A DNA stretch of 64,000 nucleotides from Pyropia yezoensis (taxonomy: Eukaryota > Rhodophyta > Bangiophyceae > Bangiales > Bangiaceae): the NCBI GenBank assembly GCA_009829735.1, contig CM020619.1, positions 7,492,375 through 7,556,374 of the forward strand, written 5' to 3'. The notes below the pieces were generated by a model. The model had not been told where the DNA came from. It was given only the letters and a program-made list of their open reading frames with translations, and did no database searches. Positions within the stretch are counted from its first letter, which is position 1, and each line of letters opens with the position of its first letter. Of the stretch, positions 55,433 through 64,000 are shown in pieces. The position numbers and the translations under genes are program-made.

Positions 55433-58400
55433 TCACGTTGAGGGAGGGCTGTTAGGGTCTATCTCATTCCGGGCACAGTACGCCCGGACCTTCTCAGCGG
55501 GAAGGTCCTCCACATACTCCCACGTATCATCCTTGGCCTTGTAGCCAAACCAACGCACCCTCAACATGAGGCGGTCAGTGTCTTCATCCCATCCGTGGTC
55601 GATGAACTTATCGAACACGTACTCCTGTGGGCCCTGTTTGGCCGCAGGCAGTGAGGGGAGGCGCCAAGATTCCAACGCACGCGCCCAAGCTGGGTCGCCT
55701 GCAGGCGGTGGTGCAACTTTGACCACGTCCTGTCCGTTCACTGTGCGGACCCCATCGTCACTTTCGATGGTGAAGCGCCGCCCATCAGTACGAAGGACCT
55801 GGTACGGTCCCTTCGTCTGGAATACCAGCTTACCCCAAGTTGGGGTGTGCGAGTGTACCAGCACCCAGTCACCCTGCTCGGGGACGTGCTTAGCATTGCG
55901 TACCTTTTTGTCAAAGGTACGCTTGTAGCGCTTTTGTGCTTTGTCCATCTCAGCCCTGACTTTAGGGATGAGGTTTTCAAGCCTAGCAGCGAGCTCCGCC
56001 TTACTCTCAGTAGGAGTAGGCGTACTGCCACCATCCTCCCTGGTTGGGAGCGACCGCCGCACGGCAATAGACCGCACACGACGGGGGGTCACAAAAGCGA
56101 GGGGTACTTCCCCTGTAGATGAGTGAACCTGCGAATTGTAGGCAGTAGTAAGGATAGAAATGTATTGGTCCCACGTCTTCACGTGCTCACTCACATAGTG
56201 GCGCAGCTGCCTAACAATAGTTTTGTTGAAGCGCTCCACCTGCCCATTAGTTTGTGGGTGGTAGGGGGTGGCATAGTTTGCCTTAACCCCCAACATATCC
56301 AGCACTCCCTGAAACAGTACAGACGCAAATTGCGGTCCATTGTCCGATAGTGTACTATCTGGGATGCCATACGCGGCAACCCAGTGATCTAGGAAGGCTG
56401 ACACGACCGACATGACCGTGATCTCTGTCAGTGGGATCGCTCGCGTAAGTTTCGTGAAGCGGTCACAGATGACCAGGAGGTACTGGTTGCCCTCCTCCGT
56501 CACTGGCAGTGGCCCAAGGATGTCCATCGCCAACGCGGCGAAGGGCTCCTTGGCCGGGAACAATAACATAGCCGTACTAGGCCGCCGTTCCATCAGACGG
56601 TTCTGTGCACAACTTGTGCAGGCAGCCACCCAACTGTAGATGTCCACCACCATGGACGGCCAGTAGTACCTGGTCCTCAGGGTCTGGTACAGTTTACTAG
56701 ACCCCAGGTGTCCACCCGTGGGAGCGTTGTGCTCCCTCTCAAGGATACTGTCCTTGAGGGATGCGGGGACGACAAGTTGTTTGGTCCCCTGGAATACTCC
56801 CCTCCTCATGAGGAGGCCATCGTCTCCCAGAAAGAAACGCGTCTCTACCACTGTATCCAGTATATCCCTCTGCGACTTGCAGAAGGGATCCTCGGCCTGG
56901 GCCTTCACCACCTCGTCCAGGGACAGGGGCAAGTACTTCTTGTTCCCTGGCGCCTCGGAGTTCAACGCCTGACCCGAGCGCGTGACTACCCCCACGATGG
57001 GAATGTCCTCATCGACTGGGTTAGTGTCCAGCCCCTCGGTAGGTACCCGAGAGAGGCCGTCGGCAAGGGCATGTTGCCTGCCAGGTCGGTACTCAATGTC
57101 AAAGTTGAAGGGTGCCAGTCGCACCCTCCACCGGTTGAGACGAGTGTTCGTACAGTCCGTCTTAAAGATGAACTGCAACGCGCGGTGGTCACAGCGGATG
57201 AGGAACTTGTCACCCTCCAGGTAGTGACGAAGTGACGTCACCGCCCACACCACTGCGAGTCCTTCCAACTCGGTGACTCCGTAGTTCTTCTCGGCCTAGT
57301 TCAGCCCGTTACTAAAGTATCCCACCGGCAAGTACTCCTTGTCCGGCTGCTGCTGAAGCAACACACAACCAAGTTGGTCGTAGCTAGCGTCCACATCCAG
57401 GATGTAGTGGCCTCCCAACCTGGGAATAGCCAAGATGGGGGGCTTCAGCAGAAGGTCCCGAAGAGTCTCAAAGGATTCCTGCTCCACCCGACTTGGGGGA
57501 GGCAGGTTCTTCGGTAGCGTTGAGCTCACTAGCTCATTCAACGGCTTCGCCACCTTGGCGAAGCCCTTGGTGAAACGTCGGTACACGTTACACATCCCGA
57601 GGAAGCTCCTCATCTGGGTCTGGGTCCGGGGGTACTGAGCCTTACGAATGGCCCTCAAGTTCTTCTCGTTAACACTGAGACGCCCCGGACGGACAACATG
57701 TCCCAAGTACTCCACCTCTTGAGTAAAGAGGTGGCACTTACTCGCCTTCAGTGACACACCGGCGTCAGCAAGTAGCTTGAACACCTGGCCAAGATGGCCA
57801 ATGTGTTCCTCCGGACTTCGGGAGAACACAATGATATCGTCTAGGTACACAAGACAGATCTGCCACCGTACTCCGGCCAGAATCATGTCCATAGCGCGCT
57901 GGAAAGTTGCCGGCGCGTTACACAGACCAAACGGTAGGCGCTTGCACTGGTAGGTACCACAGTGACAGGTAAAGGTAGTTTTATGCCTGTCCTCCGGGGC
58001 AATGGGAATTTGTCAGTACCCCGCGTTACAGTCCAGGGTAGAGAACACGTTTGCCTCCCCCAGAGAGTCCAGACAGTCATCCATCCTAGGTAGGGGATAA
58101 CTGTCCTTCACCGTGCTCTCGTTGAGCTTACGGTAGTCGATACAAAACCGGGGGGTCCCATCAACTTTGGGGACGATAACCACCGGACTCGCCCACTCGG
58201 CGTTGCTGGCCTCGATCACATCGAGGGCCTCCATGCGAGCAACTTGCTCCTTAACGAGGGCCCTTGAACGAGGTCCTCCCCTATACGGTTGTTGGCGTAT
58301 AGGGGGTGCACCGGGCTTCAACTCGATCCGGTGTTGGGTGGCTCTCATGAGTCCCAATTGACCATCCCACAACTTGTGATATTGGTCCAAGAGGCGTTCA

Positions 58401-59416
58401 ACTTGAACCCTCAACCTGGGGGGGACACCCTCCATGTTCACATGGGGTCGAGGAGAGGCGGCCGACTTGGCTTGATGCTTCTCCTTTCCGGACTTCGGGT
58501 CGCTACTTGCGCCCGCGTTGAGGGTGACCGCTACTACCGGTCCCTCGTGTTGGTCGATATAGCCGAACTTGGCTCCCGACTTGAAGTACTTGGGCGTCGG
58601 GCTCAGGTTCATCACCTGGATCCTCCACGGGACTCCGGCTTTGGAGTCCATCGTGCCAAGGGCAACATGCACTTGGTGCTTGCGAGCAAGACGGGGGTGA
58701 GGGTGCACCAACCCGTTCCCCGTAAAATCAGTTACAACAGCAACGTGCGCCACCGAGTTGGGGGGCAACGTGACTTTGCGGGCTAAACGCAGGGTAGCAG
58801 TAAACCCTTCCCTCACCGAACAAACAGGCTTCGACTGTGAGACTGTCACAGGAGCCACAGACTTTCCCTTACCAAGGATGGGGATAGTCTCCCCATTCAT
58901 CAACTTGACCCAGTACTCAGGGCCACAAATCAAAGGCACTTGTGTAACAACATGAAGGGTACCCAGAAGCAGGGGTACCGATATATTCTCAACTACGCCA
59001 TAGGTCACGTCGACCTCATGGGTCCCCAACCTAGTTGGTAGGGTCACGGCACCAACGATGGGAAGTACCCCACCATTGATGTCAATCATATGGTCAGCTT
59101 TGGACCTCCAGCGTTGGAGCTTCACCTCCTTCGGTAATAGCGACTTGCGTATCTAGGAGGCTCCTGACCCGGTATCAAGTACGATACGGGCACAACAGGC
59201 GCGGCCGGGGGCAAGTTGCACCCGTCCAGCCACCTGGAAGTTCTCACCCGTCAGCACCGCGATGACTCGACGTGGGCTTACGTTCTTTGGGAGTCCTACC
59301 CGAGGTGGGCGGACTCCCTTAGGTCGCCGCAGTATCCGGCACGGTTCGTTCGTCCTCCTGGCCCACTTGGCCGAGGCTGCCGTTGTGAGCTTCGGACGAC
59401 CAGCCCCAAAGGTCAT
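55433..59416 (-). pseudogene. pol: Ty3/Gypsy pol with three in-frame stops
   Basis: A single frame of 1,328 codons starts at an ATG overlapping the gag stop (ATGA, 59413-59416). Domain order: protease (VLDTGSGAS, ending at TAG 59153-59155); reverse transcriptase (VIEASNAEWASPVVIVPK, FCIDYRKLN, FSTLDCNAGY, TGA at 58013-58015, then QIPIAPEDRHKTTF and YLDDIIVFS); RNase H (LDVDASYDQLGCVLL, TAG at 57296-57298, then AEKNYGVTELEGLAVVWAV); zinc-binding integrase head; integrase core (MDILGPLP, LSDNGPQFASVLFQ, TPYHPQTNGQVERFNKTIV); C-terminal chromodomain (RLMLRVRWFGYKAKDDTWEY). There are no frameshifts. At 58013 the family usually has Trp (GYWQ), so TGA fits a G-to-A change. The chromodomain suggests targeting to modified histones (known for chromoviruses). 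Confidence 0.95.
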
Positions 59417-61359
59417 TCGTTTCCCGCCGACTTGGCGTCCGAATCTGAGGGCGGGGAGGAAGACGACGAGTCCGAGGACGACGAGTCCGCCTCCTCCGCC
59501 GAGGGTGTGGCGACCGCGACGACCGGTCGAGACCCACCCTCGCGGCGTGAACGTACTTCGTTCGTAGCCGACTTTTTACTCGCATTCCTAACAAGTTGTT
59601 GGATGCGTTTACTCAACTTGGGGCAATCATATGCCCAGTGACCATCGGAGTTGCAGTTCCAACACCGATTGTCCGTTCCGGGGGGGTTCTTCCCAACTGG
59701 GGAAGACGAAGGGATACCCTGGGAAGTTCCCACGGCAGCTACCACCCTCTCCTTGCGGATTCGGCGTGCCTCTCTCAACTCTCTGGCCTGGCGCGCCTCC
59801 TCCCGTTCCTTGGCCAACTCGGCCTGACGCTCCTGGCATTGTTCCTCCCGCAACTTGCGGTAGGCCTCGCCTCTGCGATAGGCGAACCTGGCCAACTCGG
59901 CCAGGGTCGCCCGGGCAGTGTTATGCTCCCGGGTCTCCATCCGGACTGACCAATGGAGTCCCTCCACAAACCGACTCTTCACCACAGCTTGTGGATGAAG
60001 AAACCCACAAAGATTGTTGAGCTTACGGACTCGCTCCGCAAAGGACAACTCGTCCTCCGCCTCTTCCTGATGGGCTTGCGTAAACTCCTCGACTTGAGAA
60101 GCCAACGCTGCCTCATCAACCATGGCTCTCAACAACCAGTTGACGAGCTCCAAATAGGACGTCACCTCCCCAGCGCCTCCACTTGAGGAGCTGGGCATGA
60201 CGGACATAAGTTCTGTCCGTAGGTCACCCTTCGTAAACTCCTGTAGCATGTAAAAAGCCATGCCTTCACTTATGGCATTGTCGTCACAGGCTTTTGTGAA
60301 ACGACGTAGGAACTCAAAGACACGGAGGGGGGGAGTTCCGTCCCACTCCGCTTTGTGCCCAAAAGGATGAAGTGCATTCTTCTTGGTACGGCCCATGGCT
60401 CGGGCCTGGTCAGGACCATACGCCACCGACTTGTTGTGGAGGGCGTAGGTCTCACAGTGAAAGATCCTCTGGTAGACCGGGTTGGCTACCTGGATCTTGG
60501 GCGGCACCTCACGTTGAGGGAGCAGCCGCTGTGGCACTGGGGTAAGTTGACCCTCAGCGCCTGTAGTCTGGTACGGCGAGCTTGGTGTAGCCGCCGGCGT
60601 TTCCGAGGGGAACTCCCCCGTGAAGGGCGTGCGCCCCACCGAGAATGGGGCGGCTCCCACGTTGGGAGTCACAGGGGTCCCCCCCTGTTCGGGGCGACCC
60701 GGAATAGGCGTCAGGAGAGATTCCCCCTGCGCCTGCGGGCTCGAAAGCCCCAGTCCGGTCTGGACATTAAGGCCATCTGGCAAACTCGCTACAATCTGAT
60801 TCAGAATAGTATTCGTCATCGTGACCACCAGGTCCGGCAAAGTCTGCCGCAACACCTTGGTCGCCTCCCGACGGACAGTTTCCGCGAAGAGTGGATTGAC
60901 GACTCCAGTTGAGTCTCGGTCCGCCTCCGGGAGTTCACCTGAGGGGTAACCACGTTCCTCAGGGGTCTCAACCGGGGGCATGGGCGCGAGCCCATCGCCG
61001 ACCAACGGAGGTCCGCCGTCCTCCGAAAGCCTAGTTGGCGACGGCTCCAAGCCAAAATTGGCTCCAACCCGAGTGGAACCCGCGGGGACAGTCCTCACCC
61101 CTTGGGACGTTCCCGTTGAGTACACCACGCGGTGGCCAGACTTCGGCCGACCCACATCAGAAGTGTCACCCGAGTGAACTCCCGACTGAGTCGGGGTGGC
61201 CTGTTGCCCGCCCGTACTTCCAGTCCTGCTGGCTTGAGGGACCTCTAGTCCCTCTGCGACCCCAGGTAAACCCACCTGTGTCTCACCAGTATTCAAAGGC
61301 ACTGAAGTACGTGCGTCACCCGTGTACTCCCCGGACGACGGGGGGTCCGAACTAGCCAT
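59413..61359 (-). CDS. gag: Ty3/Gypsy gag polyprotein
   Basis: 648 aa from ATG 61359 (MASSDPPSSGEYTGDAR), and intact. A long Pro/Ser/Thr-rich N-terminus is followed by the retrotransposon gag domain (WDGTPPLRVFEFLRRF, MLQEFTKGDLRTELM, FAERVRKLNNLCGFLHPQ). An Arg/Glu-rich helical segment (LREEQCQERQAELAKEREEA) follows, then one CCHC zinc knuckle (CWNCNSDGHWAYDC), then a Ser/Asp-rich tail. The stop TGA overlaps the ATG of pol, suggesting termination-reinitiation or a -1 shift for pol expression. Confidence 0.93.
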   Translation of the reverse strand: MASSDPPSSGEYTGDARTSVPLNTGETQVGLPGVAEGLEVPQASRTGSTGGQQATPTQSGVHSGDTSDVGRPKSGHRVVYSTGTSQGVRTVPAGSTRVGANFGLEPSPTRLSEDGGPPLVGDGLAPMPPVETPEERGYPSGELPEADRDSTGVVNPLFAETVRREATKVLRQTLPDLVVTMTNTILNQIVASLPDGLNVQTGLGLSSPQAQGESLLTPIPGRPEQGGTPVTPNVGAAPFSVGRTPFTGEFPSETPAATPSSPYQTTGAEGQLTPVPQRLLPQREVPPKIQVANPVYQRIFHCETYALHNKSVAYGPDQARAMGRTKKNALHPFGHKAEWDGTPPLRVFEFLRRFTKACDDNAISEGMAFYMLQEFTKGDLRTELMSVMPSSSSGGAGEVTSYLELVNWLLRAMVDEAALASQVEEFTQAHQEEAEDELSFAERVRKLNNLCGFLHPQAVVKSRFVEGLHWSVRMETREHNTARATLAELARFAYRRGEAYRKLREEQCQERQAELAKEREEARQARELREARRIRKERVVAAVGTSQGIPSSSPVGKNPPGTDNRCWNCNSDGHWAYDCPKLSKRIQQLVRNASKKSATNEVRSRREGGSRPVVAVATPSAEEADSSSSDSSSSSPPSDSDAKSAGNE

Positions 61360-61460
61360 GTTGGCTGACGATCCGTATGACACGGTCCAAGTCCACCGTT
61401 CCTCTGAGACAGAGGGCCCCCTACACCCGGGTGCACCCGGAGGTAAAGTTTACCTCTGTC

Positions 61461-61476
61461 CCCTGCTCCTCCACCA
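61461..61476 (-). other. Candidate primer-binding site
   Basis: Two bases inside the 5' LTR the minus strand reads TGGTGGAGGAGCAGGG. It starts with TGG as a tRNA-3'-end complement should. The tRNA is not identified. Confidence 0.4.
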
Positions 61477-61478
61477 AA

Positions 61479-61949
61479 TGTGGCAAAAACCACAAGCACA
61501 CACGGCACCCAAGTTGGGGCGGTGTGCTAGGGCTGCCTCCCGTGTCGGGGGAACCGGAAGAAGTGCAAGTCGCACACACTCTGTCCCTGTTGTGGGGCAA
61601 ACCCCCCACGGACAAACAAGAGGATGGTGTGTGGTCCAACAGTTTCTTGGTCGGGACGGGGACGCAGGGCCAAGCCCCGCTGTCCCTCCCCTTATCCCCC
61701 CAGGGTCCACTCAGAATCTCGCCACTCAGAATCTCCCACCCCAGCACCTGCCCACCGGGCCACACGAAAATTCAAGACGATAAATGCAGAAAACCCTCAC
61801 ATCCAAGTTGGATTTACTACTAAGCTAACTATCCCAAACTTAGGGAATATGGACCCAAATGCAGGGGGAGGAACGGATCAGGCTAGTGGCCTGCCGCCCC
61901 TTGCATGGCACGTGTTGCCCCCCCCTACCTGGGGGTCAATACTGCCACA
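61479..61949 (-). repeat. 5' LTR (471 bp)
   Basis: Same ends and length as the LTR at 52568-53038; five mismatches seen. It carries the element's promoter by position. Confidence 0.97.
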
Positions 61950-62009
61950 CCTCCCACCCACCCTCCTCACAGTCGTTCGCACACACACAACCCGCTCATC
62001 CGCCTCCGC

Positions 62010-62055
62010 CCCCCTCCCCCCCCCCCCCCTCCCCCCCCCCCCCCCCCCCCCCCGC
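62010..62055. repeat. C homopolymer tracts
   Basis: C14, a T, then a C run of about 24 ending 15 bp before the ATG of the downstream gene. Confidence 0.9.
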
Positions 62056-62067
62056 CCCGTATTCACG

Positions 62068-64000
62068 ATGAACGATGATGACGACGGCAGCGACCAAGAC
62101 ATTGGCGTGGACGGGCTGGACGGCGACACCACCTCAGACGAGGAGTGGGACCCGGCACAAGAGCAGGCGTACGTTCAAGACGCACGCAACGTGGTGACGC
62201 TCAAGCGGGCGGTGCTCGCCGCCAGCCTGAGCCGCCTGCAGGGCGTGTCTGCACCCCACGTGGGCGACGCGGCCTCGTCGGCCGACTGGTCTGCCGCCGT
62301 CGCGCAATTGCAGCAGGCGGCCAAGGATGAGGAGGCGGCGGGCCCCCTCGACGGCGCCGGCGAGGACCTCGTCGCGGCCATCACAGGCGCGGCACAGGCG
62401 GTCAGCGTGTACTGTGGTGGTCGGGCGGCGCCAAGCGAGGCCGAGGTGGAGCTCGCCGCACGCGCCAAGACGGCCGCTGGGCTGATTGGCGTGGCCGCCG
62501 CGGGCTTGCCCCGGCGCGAGGCTGCCACTGACGCACTGCCCGCCCGCAAGGGGCGGACGCAAAAGTGTAGCGGATGTGTCGAGCCCGGGCACAAGGTCAC
62601 CTCTTGCAAGGCCCCGGCTCATGCAGGGCCGGCGGCCGCTGCCGCCGCCGCTGCCGCTGCCGCCGCCGTCCCGGCGGCGGCGGCGGCGGCCGCGTCCAAG
62701 TGTCGCGACTGCCTGGGAGGGGGCCACAGCAGCGGGGACGCCGCCTGCCCGGTGCAGCGGCACTGTGGGGGCGTGCCAGCGGCCTACGACCGCGGCGTCG
62801 ACCCCGACTGCAAGGACCCGCTTCAGAGCACTGGACGGCAGACGCGGGCGTGTACCATGCCGGTGGGCGTCCTGGCAAGGGCGGTGTTGGGGGACGACAA
62901 GGACGACGCCGACACGCGCGCGGCGGTGGAGACGGCGCTGCAAGCAGAGCTGGAGGACCTCTCTGGGGCGGCTACCAAGCTCCGCTTCCTTATGCTCCGC
63001 GTCCTCGACGTGGCATTGCGCCGCCTGGTGTCGACCGTCGCGGACGCAGCCGCCGACGACGCTGATTGGACGGGGGCCGTGCCCGCAAATTGGGCGCCCG
63101 TCTGGCTGTGGTTGGCCTACGCCTGCGGCTGCGAGGGTGTGTCTGGCAGTCCCCTGCAGGCGGGCACCGTGTGTGCGGGGTGTGGCAAGGGGAGGACCAA
63201 CACGCGGATGGCGCGCGCCCGCTCTGTGGTGACGACGAGCCACCCGCTGCTGGCAGAGGCGCTCTCCTACGCCCTGACGCAGGTGATGGCCGTGACGGCA
63301 GCTGCGTGCGACCGGTATCTTCCGGCGAGCAACAACACGGCACGATGGGAGCCCGTCGCCACCATCGTGGCCACCCACGCCGGGCGGTGTGTGGACGCGG
63401 CGTGTCACAAGCTGGGCGCCAAGGCGGCAAAGGACGCGCTGGCCACCCCCCCCGCTGCCACGGCTGCTCCAGCGGGCGGATCTGCCTGGGCCACGGAGCG
63501 GCGGCTGACGCGGTGGGCGGCCGCGCGCTTCCACGCGGGTACCGCGGACAAGGCAACGCCGGGCCGGCGGGGCCTCGACGGCGTCCCCCAGCACCTGGTC
63601 CAGGCGCTGGCGCAACGGGTGGCCGTCATGCGGGCGGCCATGCCACCCTCTGTGGCGGGCCTCTTTCCAGCAACGCCTGTGAAGAAGCGCCGCTGGTGGG
63701 CGTACGTGCCGTTTCTCCTCCACGTCCTGAATGTGGGTGTGGGGTGCCCGTACGCCCTCATCCCTGGCGCCCGAGCGGTGCTCCACGGTCACGGCACGCT
63801 GGTGCCGGACAAGATGCTCGCCCTGTTGCGGGCAGTTTCGGCCGCCACTGGCGTAGGGGTGCGTGGCCACCCCAGTCTTCGGGCATTGCCAGAGCTGCGA
63901 ACGGGCGGTGCAGCGTTGCTGGCCGCCATGGCTGGTGTCGGTGGCCGCGCCAACCGGGCCGCCTCCCAGCTGTCTACCGACGGCGTGGCGGTAACGTTTT
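62068..64000 (+). CDS. Zinc-knuckle protein, 5' part (runs off the window)
   Basis: The frame from ATG 62068 (CACGATGAAC; MNDDDDGSDQDIGVDGLDGD) is open without a stop to the window end: 644 codons, still open. I checked it codon by codon. An acidic N-terminus leads into a helical, Ala-rich region. A CCHC knuckle follows at about 169-182 (CSGCVEPGHKVTSC), then an Ala linker, a second knuckle-like CRDCLGGGHSSGDAAC, and later a paired-Cys motif (ACGCEGVSG, VCAGCGKG) at about residues 352-373. The remainder is well mixed (KKRRWWAYVPFLLHVLNVGV). A large open frame on the opposite strand is its shadow. The family is unknown. The Ty3/Gypsy insertion ends 118 bp before the ATG. Confidence 0.8.
   Translation, partial: MNDDDDGSDQDIGVDGLDGDTTSDEEWDPAQEQAYVQDARNVVTLKRAVLAASLSRLQGVSAPHVGDAASSADWSAAVAQLQQAAKDEEAAGPLDGAGEDLVAAITGAAQAVSVYCGGRAAPSEAEVELAARAKTAAGLIGVAAAGLPRREAATDALPARKGRTQKCSGCVEPGHKVTSCKAPAHAGPAAAAAAAAAAAAVPAAAAAAASKCRDCLGGGHSSGDAACPVQRHCGGVPAAYDRGVDPDCKDPLQSTGRQTRACTMPVGVLARAVLGDDKDDADTRAAVETALQAELEDLSGAATKLRFLMLRVLDVALRRLVSTVADAAADDADWTGAVPANWAPVWLWLAYACGCEGVSGSPLQAGTVCAGCGKGRTNTRMARARSVVTTSHPLLAEALSYALTQVMAVTAAACDRYLPASNNTARWEPVATIVATHAGRCVDAACHKLGAKAAKDALATPPAATAAPAGGSAWATERRLTRWAAARFHAGTADKATPGRRGLDGVPQHLVQALAQRVAVMRAAMPPSVAGLFPATPVKKRRWWAYVPFLLHVLNVGVGCPYALIPGARAVLHGHGTLVPDKMLALLRAVSAATGVGVRGHPSLRALPELRTGGAALLAAMAGVGGRANRAASQLSTDGVAVTF

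Larger units (their letters stand above)
52568..61949 (-). mobile_element. Complete Ty3/Gypsy retrotransposon with chromodomain
   Basis: The 9,382-bp element has 471-bp LTRs at both ends, each TGTGGCA...TGCCACA. It is flanked by the 5-bp target duplication CCTCC (52563-52567 and 61950-61954). Order on the minus strand is LTR, gag, pol (protease, RT, RNase H, integrase, chromodomain), an extra ORF in the opposite orientation, a polypurine tract, then LTR. I count 5 mismatches between the LTRs (about 99% identity), so insertion is recent. pol has three in-frame stops, so this copy is non-autonomous as written. Base composition is lower in GC than the host genes, and the element is full of CAAGTTGG/CCAACTTG motifs. 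It landed just upstream of the zinc-knuckle gene at 62068. Confidence 0.97.

Noticed and set aside
55433-59416. Stop-codon reassignment (TAG or TGA as sense codons)
   Set aside because: TGA ends gag and the helicase, and TAG ends the antisense ORF, so these codons terminate. The pol stops are better read as mutations.
62134-63870. 578-aa ORF on the minus strand
   Set aside because: It is the complement shadow of the plus-strand zinc-knuckle gene. Its composition is Arg/His/Ala-rich and it has no motif.
1-64000. CRISPR arrays, operons, rRNA or tRNA genes
   Set aside because: The spaced palindromes at 50 kb lack uniform repeat-spacer structure and lie in a eukaryotic context. No cloverleaf or rRNA core was recognised.

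Overview
The window is nuclear DNA of a GC-rich eukaryote. I see candidate spliceosomal introns, a satellite array, LTR retroelements of two superfamilies, long G/C homopolymer tracts, RING, SET and UPF1-like proteins, and no operons, Shine-Dalgarno sites, rRNA or tRNA. It is probably a unicellular protist, but I cannot name the lineage. Most long open frames are artefacts of high GC, so only frames with domain, paralogy or gene-structure support are annotated.

Layout. 1-4.1 kb: a ~335-bp satellite with a three-monomer higher-order period. 4.2-5.3 kb: a broken IS630/Tc1-type transposase. 8.2-8.9 kb: a decayed Copia reverse-transcriptase fragment in low-complexity DNA. 13-15.6 kb: two paralogous unknown genes facing each other. 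16.4-16.8 kb: a 39-bp minisatellite. 18.4-19.0 kb: a ParB-like relic with an exact 87-bp triplication. 19.3-25.2 kb: mostly GC-rich repeats. 25.9-26.9 kb: a RING gene with a SUMO-interacting motif, frameshifted at a G8 run. 28.4-50.3 kb: the most interesting block. It holds a ParB-like gene, a half-dioxygenase-like ORF, an intron-containing gene fusing a beta-class DNA N6-adenine-type methyltransferase to a SET domain, a coiled-coil protein and a very long UPF1-like SF1 helicase. 52.6-61.9 kb: a complete Ty3/Gypsy chromovirus-type retrotransposon (471-bp LTRs, 5-bp target duplication) on the minus strand, with a large extra antisense ORF. 62.1 kb to the end: the start of a long zinc-knuckle gene that runs off the window. 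The retrotransposon sits 118 bp upstream of its ATG.

How the central block may work together (inference). The ParB-like gene and the helicase gene begin with the same ~350-bp 5' module. It consists of tandem units of a symmetric 51-nt exon and a ~300-nt intron containing a hairpin, and a degenerate inverted copy lies just upstream of the minus-strand gene at 15.6 kb. A near-perfect 20-bp palindrome, CGCGTTATGTACATAACGCG, is scattered through the same neighbourhoods and forms a five-copy array after the helicase. A DNA methyltransferase-histone methyltransferase fusion, a ParB-like DNA-binding protein, a helicase, and palindromes that could be its binding sites suggest a chromatin-marking or self-maintaining locus, perhaps a large selfish element. 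The sequence alone does not prove this.
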